The translations under genes were made by a program, and so were the position numbers. From Rosellinia necatrix (Eukaryota > Ascomycota > Sordariomycetes > Xylariales > Xylariaceae): DNA of 64,000 nt. The notes under the pieces were generated by a model that did not search any database, was not told where the DNA came from, and saw nothing but the letters and a program-made list of their open reading frames with translations. The stretch is from the NCBI GenBank assembly GCA_021209875.1, contig JAGYVD010000001.1, positions 3,472,001-3,536,000 of the forward strand, written 5' to 3'. This document shows positions 42,150-53,939 of this stretch, piece after piece (positions within the stretch are counted from its first letter, which is position 1; each line of letters opens with the position of its first letter).

Positions 42150-44766
42150 ATGGCGGCCCTCGGAGACGATTTGTTGCGCGTCGTCAACCAGCTCCAGGAC
42201 CTGGTTTTCAATACAATCGGCTCGGATTCTCTCGACCTCCCACAAATCGTATGTCATGTGCCTCTGTGACCACGTCGCCTGTCACATAGCCTCGCCTCCG
42301 GTGCTGTCAATTGTCGTGTGCTGACCTCGCTCCGTGATCCTAGGTCGTAGTCGGGTCCCAGTCCGCCGGCAAATCGTCCGTGCTTGAGAATATTGTCGGC
42401 CGAGACTTCCTTCCCAGAGGAAGCGGCATCGTGACCCGACGACCCCTGATTCTGCAACTGATCAACGTCGACGATGACGACTCTGAAACCGATACACACG
42501 CTTCCTACCGGAATCCCACCCAAGCGCGTCGCTCCGAGTGGGCTGAGTTTCACCACATTCCCAGTCGTCGCTTCACTGACTTCGGCGACGTCAAGCGTGA
42601 GATCGAGAACGAGACATCTCGGGTCGCTGGCTCTAATAAGGGTATTAATAGACAGCCCATCAACCTAAAAATCTACTCGCCACATGTTTTGAATCTAACC
42701 TTGGTGGATCTGCCGGGTCTTACAAAGGTGTGTTTGCGCCCTCCGTTTTTTGGCAGCCCCCGAGGAAGCCATACCAACTAACCATATCCATCTCAGGTTC
42801 CCATCGGCGACCAACCCGCAGACATTGAAAAACAAACGCGAACGCTTATATCCGAGTACATTGCGAAGCCGAACAGCATCGTTCTGGCGGTCTCCCCTGC
42901 GAATGTTGACATTGTGAACTCCGAAGCCCTGAAGCTTGCCAGACATGTAGATCCCTTAGGCCGCAGGACTATTGGAGTCCTCACAAAGGTAGACCTCATG
43001 GACCATGGAACCAACGCTCTTGATATTCTGTCCGGTCGGGTGTACCCTCTCAAATTAGGCTTCGTTGGGGTGGTCAACCGGTCACAGCAAGATATTCAAG
43101 GCAATCGACCCATGGAGGAGGCTCTCAAGGCTGAGGCAGAATTCTTCCGTCATCACCCAGCATACCGAAATATCGCAGCACGGTGCGGGACCCAATTCCT
43201 AGCTAAAGCGCTCAACCAAACACTCATGTCTCATATCCGAGAGCGTCTGCCAGATATAAAAGCCCGCCTTAACACCTTAATGGGACAAACACAACAAGAA
43301 CTCGCAAGCTACGGGGATATGCACTTTAGTGGGAAAGAACACCGCGGCTCTATGATCCTACAGTTGATGACACGCTTCGCTACGTCATTCATTTCATCCG
43401 TGGATGGAACCTCAACGGAGATTTCGACCAAGGAGTTATCTGGAGGTGCCAGAATTTACTATATCTTTAACTCGGTTTTCGGCAGCTCCTTAGAATCGAT
43501 TGATCCCACCTCTAACCTCTCCGCTTTGGACATCAGGACCGCTATCCGCAACTCTACCGGTCCGCGCCCCAGCTTGTTTGTCCCCGAAATGGCATTTGAT
43601 CTCCTCGTGAAGCCTCAGATTAAGTTACTCGAGATGCCAAGTCAGCGTTGCGTCGAGCTTGTTTATGAGGAACTTATCAAAATATGTCATACCTGCGGCT
43701 CAACAGAACTATCGCGTTTCCCAAGACTCCAAGCTAAACTTATTGAGGTGGTTTCGGATTTACTGAGAGAAAGACTGGGTCCCGCCTCGTCTTATGTCGA
43801 GTCTCTCATATCCATTCAACGCGCATATATCAACACAAACCACCCAAACTTTTTGGGTGCGGCTGCCGCAATGAGCCATGTCGTAGGTGCCAAGCAAGAA
43901 CGTGAGCGGAAGAGACTAATTCAGGAAGAGAGGGAGAAACGGGAGAAGAAGCGGCTGAGAGAGTTAGGTGCGAATGGTGCTGAAGTCCTAGACGAAGAAG
44001 AAGACACAAGCCAAGAGAAGAACGATTCTTCCCACTCTCGGAAACAACTACAAATGGGCTCTAGAAGTATGTCACCTGCGGTGCGAGAGAACAGTGCTGG
44101 AAGCATTGCTGCAACTATGAATGGCATACGGCCGAGTTCACCAGCCCGATTCAACCCCCAATCAGCCGGGAACACCCGAGACTCGTTTTTAACGTACTTT
44201 TTTGGCAAGGATGGCACAAATCCACCGTTAGGAGCTGGCGCCCCTTCACCACTTCCACGGCACGTCAGTCAGGGAGCAGAGCCAACCTTCAGCCAAAGCA
44301 TTCGCCGTGGTGAGGATAAGGTACCGTATCGGCCTAGTCCCACTCTAATCCACGAACCAGAAAGCCCTAAGGCTACTGCGTTTGGATCAGTTACCCAGTT
44401 GGTAGGTCGCCCATCCATTTCAACATGCATACACTGGTCCTAACACGGTCCCAGGGTGATAACGTAGAACCGGCCTTAACCGAGCGAGAGGCTATGGAGA
44501 CTGAGCTCATCCGTGCACTTATATCCTCGTATTTCAACATTGTTCGCGAGTCGATTGCTGACCAGGTTCCCAAGGCCGTTATGCATCTCCTTGTGAACCA
44601 TTGCAAGGATGTCGTGCAGAATCGGCTGGTGAGCGAGCTATATAAAGAGGGTTTGTTTGAGGAGTTGTTGTATGAGGACGATGGTGTAAAGAAGGAGCGC
44701 GAAAAGTGCGAGAAATTACTGCAGACATACAGAGAGGCAGCTAAAATCATTGGCGAGGTTATATAG
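42150..44766 (+). CDS. DNM1: Dynamin-related GTPase Dnm1 (mitochondrial and peroxisomal fission)
   Basis: Exons are 42150-42248, 42344-42727, 42797-44401 and 44455-44766, giving 799 aa. GTPase motifs: G1 GSQSAGKSS near residue 37, the G2 region RRPLILQL, G3 DLPGLTK at 155-161 and G4 TKVD near 224. A middle/stalk domain follows. The charged insert ([21 protein letters not shown], split by further acidic and Ser-rich sequence) contains [11 protein letters not shown], a feature of Dnm1/Drp1 rather than Vps1. The C-terminal GTPase effector domain starts near residue 697 ([18 protein letters not shown]) and ends GEVI. The length also fits Dnm1 (Vps1 is about 700 aa). The protein assembles as helices on outer mitochondrial and peroxisomal membranes. 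It is convergent with RNA1, with 406 bp between them. Confidence 0.95.
42249..42343 (+). other. DNM1 intron 1
   Basis: GTATGT donor and CCTAG acceptor. It joins LPQI to VVVGSQSAG in phase 0. Confidence 0.88.
42728..42796 (+). other. DNM1 intron 2
   Basis: GTGTGT donor and CTCAG acceptor. It lies between GLTK and VPIGDQP. Confidence 0.88.
44402..44454 (+). other. DNM1 intron 3
   Basis: GTAGGT donor and CCCAG acceptor. It lies just before the GTPase effector domain. Confidence 0.85.
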
Positions 44767-45172
44767 ATGAGAACTGCCCGTCGTTCGCCATATAAGGCTC
44801 GAAAACGAGGGGTGGGCTTGTTATTGTTAGGCACTCAGTGCCAGGATCTCCTACCGACAGCTTATAGTGCCTATCCGAACTGTATAAATAAATGGGCGAA
44901 CACGCGAGGTGGATCATTGCTGGGTATACTGGGTTTGTAAACGGAAGTATTAGATATCTTGTACATTTAGACTTCCTATTGTACTAGGGGACAGCCTTGC
45001 CACCACTGTAACATGAATTTTTACACAGCAGACTCATCGTGATTGTGTACTTACAACTTAGCTAGTGGTCATGATACACTTTAGGGGCGCAAATAACCCA
45101 GAAATAGTTCACATGTATTGCAGGTGAATACACTTTCTAGGCAGGGTATCGTCTATATTTACGTGCATCATT
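44767..45172. other. Convergent intergenic region between DNM1 and RNA1
   Basis: Shared 3' flank. I see nothing beyond probable transcript ends. Confidence 0.5.
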
Positions 45173-46525
45173 CTAGATACCAGTCTTCTGGAGTTTGCTT
45201 GCCAGTTCGTCAACCTCCCGGTCTTCGAGCTGGACTGTAGGCTCTTCTTGTGCTTCTTCCGCATCCTTGATGAGCTTCTCGGCCCGCTCCTCTGTAGTTA
45301 TCTCTCCCTCTCCTTCGTCCTCTTCCTCTTCCTCTTCGTCTGAATCCAATTCTTCCAGATCACTGAGACTATCCACTCCCCAGGCGTCCTCGTCCACAAT
45401 GTCGCCCGCATATTTCTCTTTGCGAGCCTCTAGCAGTTCTTGTAAAGCCGAGATCGACTCATCATCTTCAGAAAACTTGTTGCCATTCAACTCGATTCTC
45501 TGCAGCGCTGGCAGCGCCTTCTGCGCTGCAGCTGACAGATCCTTGACAGCCGCTGCAGTAATGTCGTTGTATTGGAGGCGAAGGACCCTGAGCTTTTGAT
45601 TTTGGCCCTTGGATAAGGCCCCGGCGAGTAGACTCCCACCTCTAGCACTGAGAAGTGAGTCGCCGATGCCAAGTTCAAGAATATCAGTCCAGGATGGGGT
45701 AACCTTGGCGAGCGCCCTGGCGCCCATGGCCGTGAAGGTATTATCCTGCAAATCTAGGACTTCCAACTTGCTGGTATGATTCAGACCCTCGCTCAGAAGC
45801 AGCGAGATACCCTCCTGCCGAATGCCGTTCTGGACCATCTTGACCACCCTAACCCTATTATGTAGGCGAAAAGCCTCAGCCCAAGCCATCATGCTCCCAT
45901 TCTCAAGGCGATTACGACCGCAGATTACCGTTTCCAGGTATGGGACATCTTGCCCGGCATTTCTGGCCTTTTCCTTTTCCGCATGCAGTTTCGACAAAGC
46001 ATTGGCAATGTTGATACCAGCGTGCGGGCCAAGCCCGTTGTTGTTGAGGTATAGGTGCTGCAGCGGTACGTGGCTTGACAAAAAGGCAATCAAAGGCTCC
46101 TGAGTGTTGAGGCCGAATGCATTGTCATTCAGATTTATCGTCCGCAGATCGGGAAGGTTCAGGATCGAGGTAAGGAGATAAGAAAGCGCTTCGGGTATTT
46201 CATTCAGCAGGCGCCCTGTGAATATGTCGGCGAGGTTGGCGACCTAAAATCAAAGGTCGTTAGGGCCATAAGGAGGAAGTGCTCGGGTTATGCGCAGAAT
46301 TGAGACCACACGACACACCCATCAACCTACCTTGAGCGTCTTCTTGGTAGCCAAGACTTCTCCAAGCAACTTGCAGGCGCCTATGCCGAGCGTGTTCCCG
46401 AGAACGCGTACTTCCTCGACATACGGCATGTCGCGCAGGGGGCTGATATGAACGTCCAGGTCTTCAGCTGTGTCCAGTTTCAGGCCCTTCCCTTCGAGGG
46501 AAAAGACCCTGGGATCCGCGGCCAT
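45173..46525 (-). CDS. RNA1: Ran GTPase-activating protein (RanGAP1/Rna1)
   Basis: Exons are 46525-46331 and 46243-45173, split by an 87-bp intron (GTAGGT to TTTAG), giving 421 aa. The protein opens MAADPRVFSLEGKGLKLD and contains a series of leucine-rich repeats of RanGAP type (HLYLNNNGLGPHAG, ETVICGRNRLENGSM, LDLQDNTFTAMGA, LRLQYNDIT, RIELNGNKFSED). The RNRLENGS segment corresponds to the loop region carrying the arginine and asparagine important for stimulating Ran GTP hydrolysis. A strongly acidic stretch (residues about 365-385, mostly Glu) follows the repeats, as in yeast Rna1. It keeps cytoplasmic Ran in the GDP form and so drives nuclear transport. Confidence 0.93.
46244..46330 (-). 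other. RNA1 intron
   Basis: GTAGGT donor and TTTTAG acceptor. The phase-0 splice joins TLK to VANLADIF. Confidence 0.85.
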
Positions 46526-46890
46526 CTTGCGACCTTCAAGCGAATGTGGAGCGAAAGCAGATTAGGGAAAGGGGTGACACTTAATATCGCCTGCAGCCGC
46601 AGAGGAAATGGACAACCCAGTAAGAATAGTGAGAATGCGGTATAAGTGGTAGGCTGTGTGGATGTCTGTGGACTTCCAATGAAAATGGGTTGAAAGGGGG
46701 GAGGTTTGGAATGTTCTGTTATGGTGGGGGAGGGGCACTACCTTTATAACTGCATAACTAGATCCTAATAAATAACATATTAACGTCTACATTACCTGCC
46801 TAACCAGTAAATCCAGGGTTCCTTGCAGAGAGGTACCTGAGTACATCCCTGCCTAGGGCCACCTAGGGCTACCTAAGGCTACCTACAGGG

Positions 46891-47142
46891 GAGGATCCAG
46901 TTTTAGGACACTTCGTTGGCAGAGTTGCTATAACTATACCTATATTAAGCTTAAAGTCACTATTATAATAAAAATAATAAAAATAATAAAAATTTTAAAG
47001 TTGATTATTATATATAAAAAATTATATAAAAAGAATAATACTGTTTAAATATACTTAACATAGTTAAAAACATGAAGTATTAAAAAATAAACATAACAAC
47101 AGGACTGCCTTTTCAGTCCTAGCTTGTCCTAAAATGAGGACC
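46891..47142. repeat. MITE-like element with imperfect terminal inverted repeats
   Basis: The left end reads GGATCCAGTTTTAGGACA and the reverse complement of the right end reads GGTCCTCATTTTAGGACA. The TTTTAGGACA core is identical. The 200-bp interior is about 80 percent A/T. The length (about 250 bp) and lack of coding suit a miniature inverted-repeat element or a RIP-affected solo fragment. No clear target duplication was found. Confidence 0.55.
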
Positions 47143-47652
47143 TATTTGGGTAGGTTGCCAGTATCTTTCACATGCACCTGAGAACCTGGGAGCCTCAGTT
47201 TGGCTTCCAGAAGCCCAAGGAAACCCCCACCCTACCTAGTCCAATCATGTCGACATAGATGACCCAACTACTATATACATGGGCAGACATTAAGGAGACA
47301 AACACTGAGGTATGTTCTCATCAAATATATCAGAAAATTAAGTGTCCTCAGTCATTATGTAGATTGAATAGAATGAATAACTAACTATCTTGTTTAATAA
47401 ATGTATATATTGCAGCATCTTGTGTCTGTGGAGTGAATATCTATTGAGGTTTGCCAGTTGTGATACCCTCTACAACAGCCACTTCGGTATATAAGGCCAA
47501 TATATGACGGCGCCAGGCTTGTTGTTGGGATCCTAGATGGGTTGGTCAGCAAAAATAGGTCGAAATAAGTATGTTAGGGTTAACGATGGGTCAGCAGTGC
47601 CTCTTGAAGTCTGCATGCAAATTGTGTAGCTTAACACAATGCTAACTTGGTA

Positions 47653-47684
47653 CGTAGCTGTGAGCCGTGAGCTGTGAGCTGTGA
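47653..47684. repeat. Short tandem of GCTGTGAG-like 8-mers
   Basis: Three to four head-to-tail copies with one C/T variant, directly visible. Confidence 0.8.
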
Positions 47685-48354
47685 GCGTTGGAGCGTTTAT
47701 GCAGCCATCAAAGTGACGACTTTGGTTGCGAACAAGCTTCTCCTATACAGACTATTTGTGTGAATCACTGTGCTTCTGATAATGATAATGAGCTATGTTA
47801 TAGAAGGAATAGAGATATGTCCATGTTGCAGATTATCCTAAAATCGGTTAACCTCAGGTTAGTTAGGTCTAGGCTAAAAGTAGTATGGTCTAGGTGGCAT
47901 TCTGATTACCTAATAATTGGGCAAGGTAGTAAAAACAAAGGTGCCAATCTAACCCACATGCCTAAGTAAGTACTTGCCTTACCTGCCAACTCGCATACCT
48001 AAAGCATCTACTTGCTTGCCTAGCAGCATGCACAGTCAACACTGAGCCTGCCCGGGCACCTTTGCTCGACCTTGGTATCGTAGGACATCCTTTCGATCAA
48101 GTCTACACCTCACCAGGTACCACTTGCTCACCTCTGATTGCCCGACGACTTCAAAATATCCGTCCTCTTTCCCTATCACTATCACTGCCCCTCCAGTCAG
48201 GTTTGTGTTTTTGGATCCTGACTAGCCCCTCGTCGTTATCTCTCCTACTTCCTGTCTTGTCCTTTGAGAGGTTCTTTTCTTTTCCCCTAGTGACAGTCGT
48301 ATTTACCGAGATGGTACACTGAGCCTAGAGGCCTCACAAGTAAGACATGTGAAG

Positions 48355-51003
48355 AATCGGAAGACTTAAAGGCTATTCGTAGAGCAGAAATTGAAAGAAG
48401 GGCCGCAAACCTTGAGCCACCCTTGCCAGCTCACGTATTAGCGCGTATCCCTACCTTCCAGGCAGCGATCCAAATCACCCCGCCCCCAGACGATACGACT
48501 TGGAACTTGCTGAAGCCCCGGTTAATAGCTCAACGGAAAGATGTAGATCAGCAATTGAAACCAAGACAAGAAACATCCCCTCGTTTTCAGACAGCTTTCC
48601 AACAGTCTCGCGATTTACAGAGCACACGGATATCAACACTTAAATCTAAACAACAAGTTGATAAAACTTGGGATGGCAAGTGATACTCTTTGTTATTCAG
48701 TCTCGCCAGTCTCGGAGGCGAAGTTTATCACATGCGCTTTTATACTGGTGCCTATTTTCTCATATTCAAGTGTCATTAAGTACGCTTATTTAAGTATAAG
48801 CCTTACAATTCTAACACATGGCCGAACAGATGCCCAAGTACCCCTTCGAGCGCGTATATCAATTCTTGCTGACCGGATTATCCGTGATGGCTGGGGGGTG
48901 GTCGCAAGGTCAACAGAGAATCTAGCCCACGATTTGCTGTTGATGTTCTTATGTCCGTACGAAAGCAGTTCTACGTAGAAATCCAGGATAGTGGTAAGTA
49001 TGTTCTGCATTTCGATTCTTACACATCAACGCCATCGATCTTCCTTGAGCCTCGCAAAACCAAGCCATCCAGTCATATCACGGGAAGCCTCATACAACAC
49101 TCAGAGGATACTGGATATATATAGATACCACTACTCGTGCTGCCGGCCGACCACCCCTTCGTGATGCCGTGAACGGGCCATACACCAGAAAGCTTACACT
49201 AGGGGACATGAAATGGCTATTTGGCGTCAAAATCAGGCCACACACCGACCCTTTTAGAAAAGAGCTTTTTTACTGTCGCGATCGCGAGACCAAACCTAAA
49301 TTATACGGGTTTGAGGGAGTGGTACAGCATTATGCTGCTAAACATACATTTTCCCTGAGCCTTGGTAGCATTGTCGTTCACTGGCGAGCTGAATGGCCCG
49401 AAGTACCGCCTTGTAAGAGCCTTTCGTTGTCTATCCTTAAAGACCCCTCGATTACATCAAGTAGAGAGAATACCCCCAAAACCTATACCCGACATTATTA
49501 TACTTGCTTCCTTGCAAACAACTTGTAACAAATCGGCACGTATAATTACATGCGATTGTTACTTTAGTATAATACCAACCACACCTCTCTTGGCACAGTT
49601 CTGATATGGGTATATTATTTAGTTCATCCCAAACCCCACACTCTGAAGAACCAGCAAACTGGTCATCCTAAGAATAAGCCGAAAGAGGTGTTGGGGAGCA
49701 CACTAGGAAACTTTCGAGCGAAACCTCATGGTCAGGAACCAACATCCCCGAGCTATGGGCAGTCCCTGCCGTATGTCCGCTACGATGTGGCCCCAACCCA
49801 ACCGTCATTTGGCCAGAGTCATCTGTATACAGCCCCGTTGGGCGAGTATACTCATCCGTTTCAGGATCAAGGACCACAACGCCCTATTCATGTACATTCA
49901 AACAGAAATGCCTGCCAAGACCCATTTGGCGCCATTCGTAACGCAGGTTTGTATGAACCGGTTCAGGCTATCGATATGGGCGCCTGCCAGAGCCACGGAA
50001 ATACCCCTTATCGAAATCACTTCGCACATGGGTTTTGTGCCCCATACGAAATTCAACTTCCTAACATTCACCAAACAAAACTTGAATATATTGCATGGAA
50101 TTCAAGAGAACTATGGTTTTCTATCGCTCCCATAAGAGAGCTTCCCGAGCCTATCAGGGTTTCCGTTGTTGTTCGCCACGTATCCAACCGGTTTCGAACA
50201 CGATTCTTGGAGGAACTACCTTTAAGTTTATTTATAGATGGCATCTCTAGCAACAAGGAGATGCGTCCTATACGCAACGTCAACAATCTTCAATGCAAGG
50301 CTTGCTGTCTTGGGCTTGGCATGGCAGCAGTCGCAGCTCAAGACAAGCGTTCATATTCTCTGCCGCAACTTGTTAAACACTTTCGCCGACGGCACTTTGA
50401 GCTACCGTGTACTGCCGGTGCGCCAGCGCTTGATTGGCATACGGATATGATTTACTTACCAGACTTCAATGTTCCGTCTAACTTGAAAAATCTGATACAC
50501 GTTGATGACCGTGAGCTTGCTATAGTCCATCAGGCTTTAGCGAGTGTCACTTCCAACAATTCGTGGCGTTGGAACCGAGATGCGACTGTTCCTACTATCC
50601 ATGATCGAACACTGCGCGACCACGAAAGCGCTTCCGATAGCTATGTATCGAATCAACAAGGGCTAAAAGATCAACTTAATGTCCAATGCACTGGTGCCCT
50701 TCGACGTGCAAATCGATGGGATGGTAAAGTGCGTAGCGTCAAGGAAGACACGTTAGAAGAAGCCTTGCGGACCTCACTTCCCACGGAGCCCGATGGATTG
50801 GGAAATATGAGCATCGTTTCAATATCAAGGGCTGGTCTTCAACATACTCACCAAGCAGTTATAGATGCTGTGGCCACCCATAATGCAAAAGCAAGCACCA
50901 CGGCTTCCCCGGTTCAACCAATCCCCCAATGGGGCTGGCTCCAAACCAAAGTCGCGGATCATTGGAGGTTGTTGAACACGACAATGACGATAATTTTGAT
51001 CTG
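48355..51003 (+). pseudogene. Degraded gene for a large fungal zinc-finger-containing protein (DUF7892-like)
   Basis: Coding can be traced through most of the stretch. The first block (RRAEIERRAANLEPPLP, then HVLARIPTFQAAIQI) ends TWDGK. A probable GC-AG intron (donor GCAAGT at 48676, acceptor ACAG about 48830) leads into AQVPLRARISILADRIIRDGWG. One base seems missing in a run of G near 48897, because the next frame reads RKVNRESSPRFAVDVLM, then VRKQFYVEIQDS. A third block (49169-49528) reads YTRKLTLGDMKWLF, then FEGVVQHYAAKHT and VVHWRAEWPE, then stops. The last block, open from about 49580 to 51003, has LQCKACCLGL with HFRRRHFE, a Cys2-His2-type finger, and LPDFNVPSNLKNLIHVDDREL. From memory this domain order is the uncharacterised fungal DUF7892 family. 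The frame breaks suggest decay, although an undetected intron or a homopolymer sequencing error could explain some. Confidence 0.65.
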
Positions 51004-52131
51004 ATAGCTGGCCTGGAATCGTAGTTGGATAAGCAAGCTTCATTTGTGTGTCTCAATACTACACTGGAGTCAATTTAACAAACCTCCGTTGTTTGGTTCT
51101 TTTCTTCGTGAGGTATCAGAACCTTGCCCAGGGCTTTGGCTTCCATGGCGAAGGCTTCGTACATATTTAGACATGATTTGACATCTGACAATAGAAGAAA
51201 ACGACCTGCCCAGGCCAGTTTCATACTGGTTAGCGCTATATGTTTCACTCTATAATCTTAAATGGTAACCCTCCGCGGCTTAGCCGTGTTCCAAGCCCCT
51301 GAATTAACTTACGTTTCTGCTTCCATTTCATTCGTCATGTAACTAAGTTCTTGCTTATAAATGCGTTTCAAGCCTCAACACGCAGGGTGCTGTTGGTAGG
51401 GAATAACCGGTTTCACGCGCCTTGCCTTGCCGTGGGATTTATACCAGGCGGGTGACTACCTACCAGTCCTTTTGGATGAAAGTATGGTATTCATAACGCT
51501 GAACCACTATAAAAGCATATTTCCGTGGCCAATTATTTTCAAGCTGATGCTGGAGCAAAATAGACATGTCTTTGGGAAATCCTGAATTTTTTCGGCTTTA
51601 AGATGCTGGATGCTATTGAGGCCGCCGCAGCCACTACTTCGCTGTGAGTATGTGACGCATTAGGTACCCTACAATCATCCGAAATCACTGCGGTTATCAA
51701 GCAACTACAAATAGGATTTTAGTCCCTCAAGTTCCCAAACACCATAGGTACTGATTAGGGAGGTACGAGGTCACATGGCACATGATGGGCAAGAGATCAT
51801 GCCCACATATCCCGCCCCGAAGCTACCAACTAGAACATCACCGACTACCTCCCTAGGTGTTTTAATTCTTCTAGTATCTAGCAGAGAGAAGGTGAGGGGT
51901 ATAGAATCCATGACCTACTAACCATAGAGTAAATAAGAGCCATACCAAAATGGGAATGGGGTTTCTGGAGAGTCTTGGAAGTCTTCCCTCAGGGATTGTG
52001 AGATAACATAGTGGGGAAGTTGATTTAAAGTAATTTGGAGACTGGTTGGCAAAACAATTCATGGGTCTAGGGCAGGAATGGCGAGGGTAGTCGCAGTGTG
52101 GGCTATATACTCTGACCTCGAAATATCGTTA
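51004..52131. other. Intergenic region
   Basis: Between the degraded zinc-finger gene and ARC40. No supported features. Confidence 0.5.
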
Positions 52132-53402
52132 TTATGTATTCCAGACGACGACTCTGCCATCTACACCGCTTGCTTTATAAAGTGTTAGTCCGAAGAATAG
52201 GATTTGCAAGAGATAGGAGAGACGAGGGGGAGGTGAAATCGACTTACTGCTAAATTTGCTGACGGACCCATTACTCTCTTCGAAGACGCGGAGTACGGTA
52301 ATGGTATTCTGATGAACGGTCTTCAACTGAGTGTCGTCTTTAACCTTTCCCTTTAGGTCCATTTGCTTGAACATATTCAGGGCAGATTCCTCTCGGGCAT
52401 CACCGTGGCCAGGTCTACCCTTAGCTTCCAAAGTGCCGGTTAGCTGCCACCCCGAGGGACCACCTTGGAACCGGAAGGCCTCGCAGTCGTAACCGGCCGC
52501 GATGATCTCATCCTCGCCGTTCCATACCATGCTCATGAACGGTAGCAACTGAGTACTGACGCTAACGACAGCTTGCGGCGGTTGTTCTAGACCTGCCGGA
52601 TAAACTACTGTAATGCTGCTATCGTGGGCTGCGAATGCGAGAGCATTTCCGCTTGGCGAGAAAGCTACCGAGTGTACCCATCCAGCCGAGTTGTTCAAGT
52701 ACTCACCGCAGACCGTGTTGAAGGGCAGACGTTCACCCCAGACGCTGGGCTCGGGGCGGGAATCAATGCCTTTGATGAAGCTCGAGAAGACTCTGGCATG
52801 AGCGTCGGTCGAACCGGCGGCAAGCAAAACTGAGTTTGGGTGCCAATTGACTGTGGTGATAGTACTGCGGATAGGTTTCTTCAGGTGCTTTGAAACCCAC
52901 CAGTCGTTCTCCTTCTCAAAATAGCAGATGGCGATGACACGGTCACCGGAGCCAACAGCGAATTTGGCCTCGGAAGGCGACCAGCGGACAAAGGTAGCAG
53001 CTCGGGCAATGCGAAGGAGAACGAGAGTCGGCTTGTATCCAGTAGGAGAGGGCTCCCAGACAAGGGCGTTTCGGTCTATACGAGCACGTAGAGACGTTAG
53101 ATCCGACCATGCTACCAGATGGCAAGGCGAAGGCATGATGCTGGTTGGTGGGGGCTGAGGAGATAAAGCGACTGCGTACCTTGAGAGCATGTGACGATAC
53201 GGCCGGTGCTTGGGGCGATGTCAACGCTGGTGACGGTTTTGTCGTGGCCCTTCAACTCGTCCTTCAACTTGAACGTATTGCCTGCTTTGCCGTAGAGCTC
53301 GACGGTTGTGTCCTTTGCCACAGCCAGGGTCTGGCGATCAGCTGAGAAGGAGTGGTCGGCAATAGGCCGGTGGAAGAGGTGGTACACCTCGGGTGACGCC
53401 AT
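52132..53402 (-). CDS. ARC40: Arp2/3 complex subunit ARPC1/Arc40
   Basis: Exons are 53402-53180, 53075-52248 and 52172-52132, giving 363 aa. Introns are GTACGC to TATAG (104 bp) and GTAAGT to AAAG (75 bp), and all phases agree. The WD40 propeller begins with MASPEVYHLFHRPIADHSF. Blades include TVTSVDIAPSTGRIVTCSQDRNALVW, WSPSEAKFAVGSGDR and TVNWHPNSVLLAAGSTD, each split by variable loops, and AGWVHSVAFSPSGN and SMVWNGEDEIIAAGYD. The last short exon gives SGVDGRVVVWNT. This matches ARPC1, the propeller subunit of the Arp2/3 actin-nucleating complex that acts at endocytic patches, where Sla1 (also in this window) works upstream. It is divergent from MSL1 with a shared 537-bp upstream region. 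Confidence 0.93.
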
Positions 53403-53939
53403 TGTGTATATAATGGGCCCGGGAGGAGGGATTAGTGGTAGGAGTAGCTCTCTACTACCACGATGAATCCGTTCACGATGTCTCTCGTCGCTAGTTGAAG
53501 GTGGAGAAGAGCGGCGGTGACGTGACTGCGTCCCCATGAGCGACATGACAAGAATTAGGTGCCTAGCTACCTGAAAGTGGGGGCCACTGATCGCATACGT
53601 ACATACCTCCTACTTAAAGTACTTACGTATGCACGTACAAAGCATATGCCCCGGTTAGAGCGCGAGCCGCTTTCATTACTTAACTGGCTAACTCGTTTTC
53701 GCTCTTTTACGATTAATTGGTTAACTGGTTGACTAGTTAGTTGAATAAAAGTTTCCAAATCTGTACAGGCACCTTGAAGCTTGGAGCATACTCTACCCAT
53801 CCAAGGCTCAAGGCTCATTGTAACATGGTTTTCGGGCGAAACCACGAATGCCCATTACTTTTCTCTAGAGATTGTGGCCAAAGAAGCCTACGTCCCCCGC
53901 CAGCTGCAATATCCGATATTTTGGGCCGTCGTCCTTGTC
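53403..53939. other. Shared upstream region of ARC40 and MSL1
   Basis: A 537-bp region between divergent starts, probably holding both promoters. I cannot point to specific elements. Confidence 0.5.

Larger units (their letters stand above)
46526..48354. other. Intergenic region with MITE-like element
   Basis: Upstream region of RNA1. Holds the AT-rich inverted-repeat element 46891-47142 and a tandem GCTGTGAG-type 8-mer at 47653-47684. No gene is supported. Confidence 0.5.

Noticed and set aside
42150..44766. Assignment as Vps1
   Set aside because: The 799-aa length and the FFGKDG insert before the effector domain fit Dnm1, not the shorter Vps1.
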